Below are positions 9,525 to 18,822 of a stretch of 64,000 bases of DNA, piece by piece. The stretch covers positions 2,850,501-2,914,500 of the forward strand of contig NZ_JAVTTP010000001.1 in the NCBI RefSeq assembly GCF_032248455.1, in the 5' to 3' direction. Numbering within the stretch: position 1 is the stretch's first letter; each line of letters begins with the position of its first letter. Under the pieces are notes generated by a model. That model was not told where the DNA came from. It ran no database searches and saw only the letters and a list, made by a program, of their open reading frames with translations. This DNA comes from Pricia mediterranea. GTDB taxonomy: Bacteria > Bacteroidota > Bacteroidia > Flavobacteriales > Flavobacteriaceae. The position numbers and the translations under genes are program-made.

Positions 9525-10958
9525 ATGAGCAAAAGAATTCTGAAATTTAAGTGTTATGAGATACGGTGGATGGTGCTGGCCCTGTTGCTATTCACTGTAA
9601 AAACCGGGATAGCCGATGAGCGCACTGACCGAACCTCCAGGCCGAATGTGCTGTTTATTAACGTGGATGACCTCGGATGGCGCGATGTCGGTTTTATGGG
9701 CGGGGATTTTTTCGAGACCCCGAACATCGATGCCCTGTCAATGGAAGGCATGACTTTTACCCGCAGTTATGCCGCAGCGGCCAATTGTGCGCCAAGCAGG
9801 GCCTGTTTGATGACAGGTCAAAACACTCCGAGACACGGAATATATACGGTAAGCCCTTCTGCAAGAGGCGATGCCCGTACCCGGAAATTGGTTCCGATTG
9901 CCAATACCGATTCCCTTTCGCCAAAGGCAATTACCTTGGCGGAACTGTTTAAAATGGCGGGATACGGAACGGCCACCTTTGGCAAATGGCATCTCGGCAA
10001 AAACCCGACCGACCAGGGTTTCGATGACAACAAAGGGGGCGACCTTCGGGGAAATCCGGGCAGAAAGGGATATTTCAGTCCGTACAAGGTGGCCAATCTA
10101 GAAGATGGCCCCGAAGGCGAGAACCTCACGGACCGGCTGACCCAAGAAGCCATCCGATATATCGAATCTTCTCGCGATATTCCATTTTTTGTCTATTTGT
10201 CCTATTATGCCGTACACACCCCTTTGATGGCCGAGGAAGACCGCATTAAAAAATACAAGGCCAAGAAAAACCCACTGGGTATCGATGCTGTGTATGCCGC
10301 AATGGTGGAAACAGTTGATTCCAACGTGGGAAAGCTCTTGGACGTGCTAAAGGCAAACGGACTGGAAAGTAATACCTTGGTCGTGTTTACCTCCGACAAT
10401 GGGGGTATCCGATCTATTGCCACACAATTCCCCCTTAGGGCCGGGAAAGGATCTTATTACGAAGGGGGCATCCGGGTACCCGGCATCGTCAAATGGCCGG
10501 GTGTCGTAAAACCGGGCTCAACACACGATCGCCCCGTCACGAACCTCGATTTTTTCCCCACGTTCAAAAATCTGTTAGGTATGGATTTGCCGGATCAGCC
10601 TCTCGATGGCAAAAGTTTGCTTCCCATTCTTCAAGGTAAGTCCTTGAAAAAACGCCCGTTATATTGGCATTTCCCCATCTATTTGCAAAAATATGATTCC
10701 GAAAAAGACGATGGTCGGGATCCGTTGTTCCGAACTAGGCCGGGTTCCGTTATCATTCACGGAAACTGGAAATTGCACTATTATTATGAGGACAACGGAC
10801 TAGAACTCTACAACCTAAAAAGTGATGTAGGGGAACGTAATAACCTAGCGTCCAAAAGACCTAAGAAATCCGGAAAGTTGTTGGGTATGCTAAACCAGTG
10901 GCTTGCCGAGACAAGCGCGCCCATACCGAGGACAGCAAACCCCGAATATATAGACTGA
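9525..10958 (+). CDS. Sulfatase, Cys-type (S1 family)
   Basis: The 477-residue product has a hydrophobic export segment (WMVLALLLFTVKTGIA, about 15-30), the metal-binding start NVLFINVDDLGWRDVGF, and the active-site motif C88-A-P-S-R. Cys88 would be converted to formylglycine. GKWHLGK and FTSDNGG also match the family. Type I sulfatases hydrolyse sulfate esters in the periplasm. The gene lies 159 bases downstream of SusD 1 on the same strand, so it probably belongs to the same utilisation locus and acts on imported glycan fragments. The substrate position cannot be read from sequence. Confidence 0.93.
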   Translation: MSKRILKFKCYEIRWMVLALLLFTVKTGIADERTDRTSRPNVLFINVDDLGWRDVGFMGGDFFETPNIDALSMEGMTFTRSYAAAANCAPSRACLMTGQNTPRHGIYTVSPSARGDARTRKLVPIANTDSLSPKAITLAELFKMAGYGTATFGKWHLGKNPTDQGFDDNKGGDLRGNPGRKGYFSPYKVANLEDGPEGENLTDRLTQEAIRYIESSRDIPFFVYLSYYAVHTPLMAEEDRIKKYKAKKNPLGIDAVYAAMVETVDSNVGKLLDVLKANGLESNTLVVFTSDNGGIRSIATQFPLRAGKGSYYEGGIRVPGIVKWPGVVKPGSTHDRPVTNLDFFPTFKNLLGMDLPDQPLDGKSLLPILQGKSLKKRPLYWHFPIYLQKYDSEKDDGRDPLFRTRPGSVIIHGNWKLHYYYEDNGLELYNLKSDVGERNNLASKRPKKSGKLLGMLNQWLAETSAPIPRTANPEYID

Positions 10959-11108
10959 ACAATAGTATAATTCAGGTCGGAAGGATTGTTCGCTATTTGA
11001 CACCGATAGGGAATATGACAAAGATGACATCGCTGCAAAGATCTTATGGGGCGGTTTGCCCGCCAATGGGTAGTAAGGACGGATTAAATGCGGTTCACTT
11101 CAGCATTG

Positions 11109-11972
11109 TTACTTATGAAGAATGGGGTTCTTTTTCAGTTCAAAGAAAAGCTGCTGGAGTTTTTTTGTGACAGGCCCTGGTTCCACCCGGTGATAAAAGG
11201 TATGGTCATCAATTTGCCGTATAGCCGCTATTTGTGTCGTCGTGCCCGTTAAGAAAGCCTCGTCCATTGCATTAATTCGTTCAAAAGCAATGGCCTCCTC
11301 CCGATAGGGGATATTATTGTCCCGGCATAGTTGCAGAACGATTTCACGGGTGATTCCGTTTAGAATATGCTCATCCGCAGGATGCGTAAACACCATTCCT
11401 TCATTCACAAAAAATAAGTTGGAATGCGTACCTTCCGTCATTTTTCCATCCCTGTTGAAAATAGCTTCATAATGGCCGTTTTGAATGGCAAAATCGTTTG
11501 CCATGACGTTGCCGAGTAACGAGGTCATTTTGATATCGCAACGATGCCACCTAAAGTCGGGGCGGGTAACTGCCGAAACCGGTTTGTTATTAACTTCCGG
11601 CAGCACGAAGGGTACGGCATACATCAATAAGGTTGGCGCGGTATCTTTGGGGAATGCGTGTTTTCTAGGGGCCGTTCCGCGGGTTACCTGAATATAGAGC
11701 AGGCAGTCTTCGGTAGTTAATCCTGTAGCGTCGAGCAGTCGGTCTATTTTCTGTGGAAGTGTTGACAGTTCAAAGCTAAGCCGCACTTTTTTAAGGGAGC
11801 TTTCGAGTCGGTCTAGATGTTCTTTTCCGAAGAAAAAGCGATTGTCTAACTGTACCATGACCTCATACACTCCGTCTCCAAATAAGAAACCACGGTCAAA
11901 AACCGACACTTTAGCCTCAGATGCGTTTAGAATAGCGTCATTTAGAAGTACTTTTTCCGGATAGTTCGACAT
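11109..11972 (-). CDS. Class IV (D-amino-acid / branched-chain type) PLP aminotransferase
   Basis: The ATG at 11972 (MSNYPEKVLLNDAIL) is preferred to an upstream alternative start in the same frame because family members begin here; this gives 287 residues, the usual length. The signature VFDRGFLFGDGVYEVM at about 23-38 and the later TEGTHSNLFFVNEG motif are typical of the D-alanine aminotransferase/IlvE/PabC fold. The protein is cytoplasmic and uses pyridoxal phosphate. DAAT-like activity is the best guess, but branched-chain aminotransferase and aminodeoxychorismate lyase are close relatives. The gene is convergent with the upstream sulfatase and probably housekeeping. Confidence 0.85.
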   Translation of the reverse strand: MSNYPEKVLLNDAILNASEAKVSVFDRGFLFGDGVYEVMVQLDNRFFFGKEHLDRLESSLKKVRLSFELSTLPQKIDRLLDATGLTTEDCLLYIQVTRGTAPRKHAFPKDTAPTLLMYAVPFVLPEVNNKPVSAVTRPDFRWHRCDIKMTSLLGNVMANDFAIQNGHYEAIFNRDGKMTEGTHSNLFFVNEGMVFTHPADEHILNGITREIVLQLCRDNNIPYREEAIAFERINAMDEAFLTGTTTQIAAIRQIDDHTFYHRVEPGPVTKKLQQLFFELKKNPILHK

Positions 11973-12050
11973 AGCGTATATTTTGATTTCAAGCCTTTGG
12001 GCCACATTATTTTTAGTAGGCAAGAGAACGCATGGGAAGCATAGCTTGCA

Positions 12051-13061
12051 CTAATTCAAAATTTCCAATTGCTTTATAACCTGTTCAGCGGTTATAGGGT
12101 ACGGGGTGCCTTCGCGGATCGTTCGGTACGCCGCATCGAAGATCTGCAGATAAGAGGATCTGGGCGAAGCAATGTTTTCGACTTTTTTGGATCCATCTTC
12201 GGTCATCAGGGTAAGCACTCCCATCTGGCTATCTTCTTCCAGACCGTACTGAGGATCTTTGGGACCCACATTTTCCATCAATTGTGATTCTTGAACATCC
12301 GAACGCTGTTTTACGTAAGCCCCTTGTGTGCCGTTCAAAGTGAAAGCAGGCTTGGTATCGACGACCAAAAGACTGGCAGTAACAAAAACCTGAAGATCCT
12401 TGGGATACGTCAAATGGATGTGCGCATAATCATCTACCTGTGTATTGGGACGAAAATGGCCCAACGTTTTGGTCCAATTCAAGGGCATACCGAACAGTGA
12501 AATTACCTGATCGAGGAGGTGCGGGCCAAGGTCGAATAAAAGTCCGCTACCAGGAACAGGGGTTTCCTTGGCCGCTTTTTGCCCGATTTCGTATTTATAG
12601 CGATCGAACCGAAAATGTACTTCGACCAATTGACCGAGTTTGCCCGAATCGATCACTTGTTTTACGGAAAGGAAATCGCTATCGAACCTTCTATTCTGAT
12701 AGGGAAGTGCGTGCCTATTGTTTTTTCGGGCCGTTTCAAATAGTTGCTCGGCCTCCGCGGGCGTAACGGTGAAGGGCTTTTCGACCATTACGTGCTTGCC
12801 CATTTGAAGTGCCCTGAGTGCAAATTCAAAATGGGTATTGTTCGGCGTATTGACAATGACCAGTTCGATTTCATCGTCCGCCAAAAGCGCGTCCACGGAA
12901 TCGTAACTTTTTATATCAGGATATTTTTGATCTGCACGTTTCTGCGAACGCTCTACCACCGCCGTAAATTCGAATCCTTTATGGGCATCTACGAAAGGGG
13001 AATGAAAGAGTTGGCCGGACATACCGTACGACAGAATTCCTGTTTTTATCTTTTTTTCCAT
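12051..13061 (-). CDS. Gfo/Idh/MocA-family oxidoreductase (cytoplasmic)
   Basis: The 336-residue product has an N-terminal NAD(P)-binding Rossmann domain (KIKTGILSYGMSGQLFHSPF), the MVEKPFTVT motif near residue 95 with the catalytic-site Lys, and the GLLFDLGPHLLDQ stretch near 175 typical of inositol or sugar dehydrogenases. No export signal is present. Members oxidise or reduce a carbon of cyclic sugars or inositols. The gene lies 27 bases after the aminotransferase's distal end on the same strand and could be co-transcribed, being upstream in that unit. Substrate unknown. Confidence 0.88.
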   Translation of the reverse strand: MEKKIKTGILSYGMSGQLFHSPFVDAHKGFEFTAVVERSQKRADQKYPDIKSYDSVDALLADDEIELVIVNTPNNTHFEFALRALQMGKHVMVEKPFTVTPAEAEQLFETARKNNRHALPYQNRRFDSDFLSVKQVIDSGKLGQLVEVHFRFDRYKYEIGQKAAKETPVPGSGLLFDLGPHLLDQVISLFGMPLNWTKTLGHFRPNTQVDDYAHIHLTYPKDLQVFVTASLLVVDTKPAFTLNGTQGAYVKQRSDVQESQLMENVGPKDPQYGLEEDSQMGVLTLMTEDGSKKVENIASPRSSYLQIFDAAYRTIREGTPYPITAEQVIKQLEILN

Positions 13062-13294
13062 AGTCCAATATACTATATTATGTTTATCCGTTTCGAAACC
13101 TTAATCTGACGTGGGGCTGTGAGACTTAGGACCAAGGACTAAAAATCTTGAAAAGACAGCCCAAACTAGCCAATATAAACAGTAGTCACATTTTCTTTTT
13201 CGGGGCCCATACTGGTTTTTTTCGCGGGATACCCCTAAAACAAAAGAGAATAACCGAAAATCGGCTACCCTCTTTAGTGTAAGTTGATCGGTAC

Positions 13295-13693
13295 TTAAAG
13301 GGCCGCTGCGCCTGCTTCGGCTACTGCCTGATCATTTTCAACGGAGCTTCCGCTAACGCCGATGGCTCCGATGATTTCTTCCGAACCATTTTTGATCGGC
13401 ACGCCACCCGGAAAGGTGATCAAGCCATTGTTGGAATGTTCGATATTGTACAAAGAACCGCCCGGCTGAGACAACTCGCCGACAGCGCCGGTATTCATAT
13501 CAAAATAACGGGCCGTTTTTGCTTTCTTGATCGAGATGTCCAAAGAACCCAGCCATGCGCCGTCCATGCGTGCGAAAGCTACTAGATTTGCTCCCGCATC
13601 TACGACTGCGATATTCATTTTTGTGTCCAATGACTTGGCTTTTTCTTTTGCCGCTGAAACTATTTTTTCGGCTTGCGCTAATGTAATGTTCAT
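13295..13693 (-). CDS. GlcG/HbpS-like (DUF336) small protein
   Basis: The 132-residue product has the family's layout: [20 protein letters not shown] helix, [19 protein letters not shown], a [10 protein letters not shown] stretch, then FPGGVPIKN and [20 protein letters not shown]. Full family length is about 130-140 residues, so it is complete. Members bind heme or cobalamin-like ligands (HbpS) or occur in glycolate and sugar oxidation operons (GlcG) with no proven catalytic role. No signal peptide. A 7-bp inverted repeat lies 53 bases upstream. Confidence 0.8.
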   Translation of the reverse strand: MNITLAQAEKIVSAAKEKAKSLDTKMNIAVVDAGANLVAFARMDGAWLGSLDISIKKAKTARYFDMNTGAVGELSQPGGSLYNIEHSNNGLITFPGGVPIKNGSEEIIGAIGVSGSSVENDQAVAEAGAAAL

Positions 13694-14234
13694 AATGTGT
13701 GTTTTAAGAATTAAATAATATGGTATAAGTAATGTACGATTCTTCTCCGTAAATTACGGAAACCTTCCAATAAATAAATCCCTGAGGATTTTAATATACC
13801 ATTTTAAACTGGTCTTTTGAACTTTGCAACCTATTATCCTTTAACCACGCTCCGGGCTGACATATTCGGACATAAAATCGCGTTTAAGGGCCCACAGGCT
13901 CCTTTTCTACGAAAGAGCGATGACTTCCAATTTCGGTTATGCAGGCCCAGTACTTTCCACGTTTTTCTTACGGGGAGGCGTTTTTTCAATTTAATCGTGG
14001 ATTAGGGCATAAGACTATTCTACCTAACACGCAATACTGTGAACTTTTTCATCGAACGGGCCGCTTTGTTAATGATTTTCAGATATTTGCGCCAATTCTT
14101 AGCGTACTACGTCGGGTTTTGGTCCCTAAACGGACAAGCATTTTATTTTTTTAAGGTATTTTAGCATTTCCGAGTATTGTTAGCAAAGAAACATTCTAAC
14201 GTCCGAATTTCTTAAACAACTCCCAAAAAAACAA
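13694..14234. other. 541-base spacer between divergent genes, no gene seen
   Basis: This spacer separates the minus-strand GlcG-like gene from the plus-strand sulfatase pair. Short open stretches near 13817-14154 have no recognisable product or coding character. It contains the inverted repeat TCCGTAA-A-TTACGGA at 13746-13760, a possible operator for the minus-strand gene. The last 80 bases are AT-rich and probably hold the sulfatase promoter, but no exact TAnnTTTG box was found. Confidence 0.4.
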
Positions 14235-15833
14235 ATGCGCTACCTCAATTATGCATTCTTCTTGATCGCCGCCGTTATGGCATTTTCCTGCACCGATTCC
14301 AAAAACAAGAAACACGCGGATGGCACGGTACAACGAACGGCGGGGAAGAACGATGAGCCCAATATCATCTACATTTTAGCGGACGATCTCGGTTACGGGG
14401 AATTGGGCGTCTACGGACAGGAAAAAATTGAGACCCCGAACATCGATGCGCTCGCACAAGAGGGTATCTTATTTACCCAGCATTACACCAGTGCTCCCGT
14501 CTGCGCTCCCGCCCGGTATATGTTGATGACCGGCAAACATTCTGGGAATGCCTATATTCGGGGAAATGACGAGTGGGGCGAGCGGGGCGATGTCCGAAAT
14601 TACAGGGCGATGATAATAGATTCGACTTTGGAGGGGCAGCGTCCTATTCCTGCGAATACCGTCCTTTTACCTCAAAAGTTGAAACAGAAGGGATACGCCA
14701 CGGGTATAGTTGGCAAATGGGGCTTGGGAGCGCCGCACACCGAAAGCATCCCCACCAAAATGGGATTTGATTTCTTCTATGGATACAACTGCCAGCGCCA
14801 GGCGCACACCTACTACCCGGTACACCTCTACAAGAACGAAAACAGGGTCTATTTGAACAACGATACCATCGCCCCCCACACCCGATTGGCCCAAGGCGCG
14901 GACCCGGACGATCCCGAGAATTATTCGGACTTCGCTTTGACCGACTATGCCCCCGAGCTGATGTTCGACGAGCTGATGGGCTTTGTCTCCCAAAGCAAAG
15001 AAAATCCCTTTTTTCTCTATTGGGCCACGCCCATTCCCCATAATCCCATCCAGGCGCCCCAGCGCTGGGTCGATCATTACATCGAAAAATTTGGGGACGA
15101 GGAACCCTATTTGGGCGACAACAACTATTTCCCCCACCAAAATCCGCGGGCGGGGTATGCCGCCATGATTTCCTATTTGGATGAAAACGTCGGGAAATTG
15201 GTGGAGTACTTAAAGGATGAGGCAATGTACGATAACACCTTAATTATTTTTACTTCCGATAACGGGGTGACTTTTACCGGGGGCACCCATGGGAAGTTCT
15301 TTAACAGTTCCGGACCTTTCGGCGAAGAACGCGGCGAGGCAAAAGGCTTTGTGTACGAAGGCGGCATCCGGGTGCCCATGATAGCCACTTGGCCGGGGCA
15401 TATCAAAGCGGGCAGTACGTCGGACCTGGTCTCCGCACACTATGATGTGATGGCGACCTTGGGTGAACTGGTCGGATTCGATGCTCCCGAAGATACCGAC
15501 GGCATCAGCTTTTTGCCGACCTTGTTGGGTAAGGAAGGGCAGGAGAGACATGACTTCCTGTATTGGGAATTTCCCGAATACGGCGGGCAGGTAGCCATCC
15601 GGATGGGCGATTGGAAGGTCGTGCGGCAAAACTTGAAGGATAATGAAAAGGAACCGACCTTGGAGCTGTACAACCTTGCGGATGACCCGGTAGAGTCGAA
15701 CAATCTGGCCGGAGGGCATCCCGAGATCATCCAGCGGGCCTCGGCTATTTTTAAAAGGGAACACCAGCGTTCCGACTTGGAAAAATTTAGGATTCCACGA
15801 ATCGAAAAGGGATTGTTATCCGAAAAAGAATAG
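14235..15833 (+). CDS. Arylsulfatase-like lipoprotein, Cys-type
   Basis: The 532-residue product has a lipoprotein signal (AFSC, Cys19), NIIYILADDLGYGELGVYG at the metal site, and the active-site motif C90-A-P-A-R, in which Ala replaces the usual Ser of CxPSR but the essential C-x-P-x-R is intact. GKWGLG, FTSDNGVTF and GGIRVPMIATWPG complete the pattern. It should be anchored in the periplasm or at the surface and desulfate glycan fragments. A second sulfatase of the same architecture follows after 76 bases, so the two probably form an operon and arose by duplication. Confidence 0.93.
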   Translation: MRYLNYAFFLIAAVMAFSCTDSKNKKHADGTVQRTAGKNDEPNIIYILADDLGYGELGVYGQEKIETPNIDALAQEGILFTQHYTSAPVCAPARYMLMTGKHSGNAYIRGNDEWGERGDVRNYRAMIIDSTLEGQRPIPANTVLLPQKLKQKGYATGIVGKWGLGAPHTESIPTKMGFDFFYGYNCQRQAHTYYPVHLYKNENRVYLNNDTIAPHTRLAQGADPDDPENYSDFALTDYAPELMFDELMGFVSQSKENPFFLYWATPIPHNPIQAPQRWVDHYIEKFGDEEPYLGDNNYFPHQNPRAGYAAMISYLDENVGKLVEYLKDEAMYDNTLIIFTSDNGVTFTGGTHGKFFNSSGPFGEERGEAKGFVYEGGIRVPMIATWPGHIKAGSTSDLVSAHYDVMATLGELVGFDAPEDTDGISFLPTLLGKEGQERHDFLYWEFPEYGGQVAIRMGDWKVVRQNLKDNEKEPTLELYNLADDPVESNNLAGGHPEIIQRASAIFKREHQRSDLEKFRIPRIEKGLLSEKE

Positions 15834-15909
15834 TATTTTTAGGATTTGTCCATCCCATAACAAAACGAATTATAAATTATACCCAATCCAATAGATCAAT
15901 CTTCCCGAT

Positions 15910-17394
15910 ATGAAAATTTATTACAAGCTCCTGTTCACCTTTGCGAGTATTTTTATCGCATCGTGCAACAGTTCCAACAAAAACAAAGACGCTGCAGCAA
16001 ACGAAACCGCCGACAGCATCGCCAAACCCAACATCATTTATATTTTGGCCGATGATCTAGGGTACGGAGATCTCAGCGTTTATGGACAGGAAAAATTCGA
16101 AACACCCCATATCGACAAGCTGGCCGAGCGGGGCATGCTTTTTACACAGCACTATTCGGGCAGTACCGTCTGCGCCCCATCACGATCGGCGCTAATGACC
16201 GGAATGCATACGGGGCATACCGTGGTCCGGGGCAATAAGGAGGTCCAGCCCGAGGGACAACATCCGATTCCGGACAGCACCTATACCTTGGCCGAAGCCA
16301 TGAAAAAGGCCGGGTACGTCACCGGTGCCTTTGGAAAATGGGGATTGGGCTTTCCAGGTTCGGAAGGCGATCCTACCAATCAGGGTTTTGACACTTTTTA
16401 CGGATACAACTGCCAGCGATTGGGACATAATTACTATCCGGATCATCTATGGTCCAACACCGACTCCATCGTGCTTTCCGAAAATACTAACAAAAAGGAT
16501 GGCGCCTATGCTCCCGAGCTCATTCATAGAGAGACCTTGAAGTTTATCGATACTCATAAGCACACTCCCTTCTTCCTATATGTCCCGACCATCATTCCGC
16601 ATGCGGAGCTGGCCGCGCCAGAGGAATATATGGAAAAGCACCGCGGCAAATATCCGCCGGAAAAAGCTTACGAGGGGGTCGATGATGGCCCGAACTTTAA
16701 CCAAGGACCGTATCGCTCTCAAGAGGAGACCCATGCCGCGTTCGCCGCGATGATCGACGTATTGGACGACCAGGTGGGCGATATCATGGCCAAAGTAGAC
16801 GATTTGGGGCTTGCGGACAATACTATCATCATTTTCACTTCCGATAACGGGCCCCACGAAGAAGGCGGGGCGGATCCGGAGTATTTCGACAGCAATGGTC
16901 CGTTTAAGGGCGTAAAGCGAGACCTCTACGAAGGAGGTATTCGGGTGCCCATGATTGCCAGTTGGCCGGGCCGGATTGCCCCGGGATCTAAAACCGACCT
17001 GATATCTGCCTTTTGGGATATTCTTCCTACTTTCTCTGATATCGTCGGGATAAGTGTACCGGACGATACCGACGGAATTTCACTCTTGCCGACCCTCTTG
17101 GGGAACGATGCCGAGCAAAAACACCACGACTATCTGTATTGGGAATTCCATGAGAGAGGAGGCCGGCAGGCGGTGCGAAAAGGCAAATGGAAAGCGGTCA
17201 GGTACAATGTCTTTAAAAATCCCAACGGCGCCTTGGAACTTTACGATCTAGATGAAGATCGGGGCGAGACGAACAATGTCGCCGAGGAACATCCGGATGT
17301 TGTTGCAGAGATGGAAGATATTATAGAGACCGCCCGAACGCCTTCCGACATTTTCACCTTTGGGCAGGGCACTTATCTGGCGGATGATGATTAA
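15910..17394 (+). CDS. Arylsulfatase-like lipoprotein, Cys-type (tandem paralogue)
   Basis: The 494-residue product has lipobox IASC (Cys19), NIIYILADDLGYGDLSVYG, and active-site motif C88-A-P-S-R. It shares long stretches with the preceding sulfatase, such as GYNCQR in the middle, VGKWGLG versus FGKWGLG, DTDGISLLPTLLG and YLYWEF. This points to tandem duplication followed by divergence. The catalytic Cys needs conversion to formylglycine. Differences in the central insert may give different regiospecificity on the same polymer. Confidence 0.93.
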   Translation: MKIYYKLLFTFASIFIASCNSSNKNKDAAANETADSIAKPNIIYILADDLGYGDLSVYGQEKFETPHIDKLAERGMLFTQHYSGSTVCAPSRSALMTGMHTGHTVVRGNKEVQPEGQHPIPDSTYTLAEAMKKAGYVTGAFGKWGLGFPGSEGDPTNQGFDTFYGYNCQRLGHNYYPDHLWSNTDSIVLSENTNKKDGAYAPELIHRETLKFIDTHKHTPFFLYVPTIIPHAELAAPEEYMEKHRGKYPPEKAYEGVDDGPNFNQGPYRSQEETHAAFAAMIDVLDDQVGDIMAKVDDLGLADNTIIIFTSDNGPHEEGGADPEYFDSNGPFKGVKRDLYEGGIRVPMIASWPGRIAPGSKTDLISAFWDILPTFSDIVGISVPDDTDGISLLPTLLGNDAEQKHHDYLYWEFHERGGRQAVRKGKWKAVRYNVFKNPNGALELYDLDEDRGETNNVAEEHPDVVAEMEDIIETARTPSDIFTFGQGTYLADDD

Positions 17395-17465
17395 ATGATG
17401 GTCCTGTCATTTGTAGGTAACCTTAAGTCCCGGCCTGACCTTGAAAAGATTCGCAATTGAAAAAG

Positions 17466-17492
17466 GACAGAAAGAGCAAGGAAGAAAGACGA
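17466..17492 (+). repeat. Purine-rich dispersed repeat, copy 1
   Basis: The 27 bases begin GACAGAAAGAGCAAGG and end AAAGACGA. An almost identical copy lies at 37734-37760 on the other strand (one difference in 27), and a related copy lies at 27844-27870. All three are intergenic. Confidence 0.6.
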
Positions 17493-17651
17493 GCAAACTT
17501 TCCTGAGCGTCCAGACGGGCAGGCCAATGTCTAAAAATACCTTTTTCTTTGGTTAGCCTTGTTCCCTCTTACTTTCGTCTTTTTATGAAATGTAACCTTT
17601 GTTACTAAAGCTTTGCCCAAGAACCGCGATGTTTGCGCCAAAATTTTGCAT

Positions 17652-18212
17652 ATGGATTATATTTATGAACCTTGGCCCTGGTATGTTTCGGGCCCCTTGA
17701 TAGCCCTTGTCATGTTTGTTCTATTGTTTCTGGGCAAAAAATTCGGCATGTCGTCGAACTTGGCTACGATGTGTTCCATTGGGGGTGCCGGGAAGGCGAC
17801 TGATTTTTTCAGATTCGACTGGAAGCAGCAGCGTTGGAATCTTACCGTGGTACTAGGTGCGGTAATCGGAGGCTTTTTGGCATCGCAATATATGTCGAAC
17901 AATACGGTGGACATCAATCCCGGAATCGCAGAAAAACTCTCAGAAGATTACGATATCGAAAGTGCTGGGGATGCCTATCTTCCTTCCGAAATCTTTGCGG
18001 CCGATCAATTGGGCGATCCGTTCGTGCTAGCGATTTTGATTCTAGGAGGGTTTATGGTCGGCTTCGGTGCCCGTTATGCCGGGGGATGTACTTCGGGCCA
18101 TGCTATTTCGGGCCTGAGCAATCTACAGTTGCCGTCGCTTATAGCCGTGATCGGATTCTTTATCGGGGGCTTGGTGATGGTTCATTTGTTGTACCCATTA
18201 ATTTTCGGTTAA
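17652..18212 (+). CDS. YeeE/YedE-family sulfur-compound transporter, first half
   Basis: The ATG at 17652 (MDYIYEPWPWYVSGPLIALV) is preferred over an upstream in-frame start. The 186-residue membrane protein has several hydrophobic helices and the family signature GGCTSGHAISGLS near residue 143, with a conserved Cys. YeeE/YedE (DUF395) proteins carry thiosulfate or related sulfur species across the inner membrane. In Bacteroidota the protein is often split in two, as here: the partner gene starts 2 bases after this stop. It sits between sulfatase genes and a glycan-assembly block, which suggests a role in sulfur supply, though this is inference. Confidence 0.88.
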   Translation: MDYIYEPWPWYVSGPLIALVMFVLLFLGKKFGMSSNLATMCSIGGAGKATDFFRFDWKQQRWNLTVVLGAVIGGFLASQYMSNNTVDINPGIAEKLSEDYDIESAGDAYLPSEIFAADQLGDPFVLAILILGGFMVGFGARYAGGCTSGHAISGLSNLQLPSLIAVIGFFIGGLVMVHLLYPLIFG

Positions 18213-18214
18213 AA

Positions 18215-18622
18215 ATGAGATACTTTATTTATTTGCTAGTGGGCGTTTTTTTTGGGATTGTCATGTATAAATCCGAAGCCGCCTCATGGTTCAGAATTTA
18301 TGAAATGTTCGAGTTCGGTGCGTTTCACATGTACGGTATCATAGGTTCGGCCCTGGTGCTGGGCGTCATCGGTATCCAAATTATCAAACGCAACAATATC
18401 AAGGCGCTCGGCGGCCAAGAAATGCAGCTGGAACCTAAGGCCAAGGGGATACATAACCTAATAGGTGGCATTGTTTTCGGATTGGGCTGGGCCTTGACCG
18501 GCGCTTGTCCCGGCCCGATGTACGTGTTGGCGGGTGCAGGATACTATTCCATGCTCGTGGTCATCGGCGGTGCGCTTCTGGGCACTTTTGTTTACGGTCT
18601 GGTGCGCGATAGGCTGCCTTAA
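18215..18622 (+). CDS. YeeE/YedE-family sulfur-compound transporter, second half
   Basis: The ATG at 18215 starts MRYFIYLLVGVFFGIVMYKS; a longer open frame upstream is only a shadow of the first-half gene. The 135-residue membrane protein carries the second half of the family signature, LGWALTGACPGPMYVLAG, with a conserved Cys. It probably pairs with the preceding protein to form one channel. The 2-base spacing indicates translational coupling. Confidence 0.87.
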   Translation: MRYFIYLLVGVFFGIVMYKSEAASWFRIYEMFEFGAFHMYGIIGSALVLGVIGIQIIKRNNIKALGGQEMQLEPKAKGIHNLIGGIVFGLGWALTGACPGPMYVLAGAGYYSMLVVIGGALLGTFVYGLVRDRLP

Positions 18623-18822
18623 TACCATGGGCAGAAACAATTTTGAGGACAGTGTGTTGCGCAAATGAACGATTTTTCCAGTACTTTAATCCACAAAAGC
18701 CCCTTAATTGGGATTTTTATTTATAAAATTTAAGGTACTAGTTTAATCTTTGTGCACTATTGTGGTACTTGTAGATTTAGGTCATTCCAGGATCATCTGC
18801 CACAACGCTTCACTTTATATGT

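Noticed and set aside
13817-14154. Two short plus-strand frames in the spacer before the sulfatase pair
   Set aside because: No recognisable product, no promoter or coding bias, and they overlap each other.
14644-15225. A 193-codon minus-strand frame inside the first tandem sulfatase
   Set aside because: The composition is Arg/Pro/Ser-rich and typical of antisense translation; the plus-strand sulfatase fully explains the region.
17834-18214. The upstream extension of the second YeeE/YedE frame
   Set aside because: This part runs out of frame through the first YeeE/YedE gene; the membrane protein pattern starts only at the ATG at 18215.
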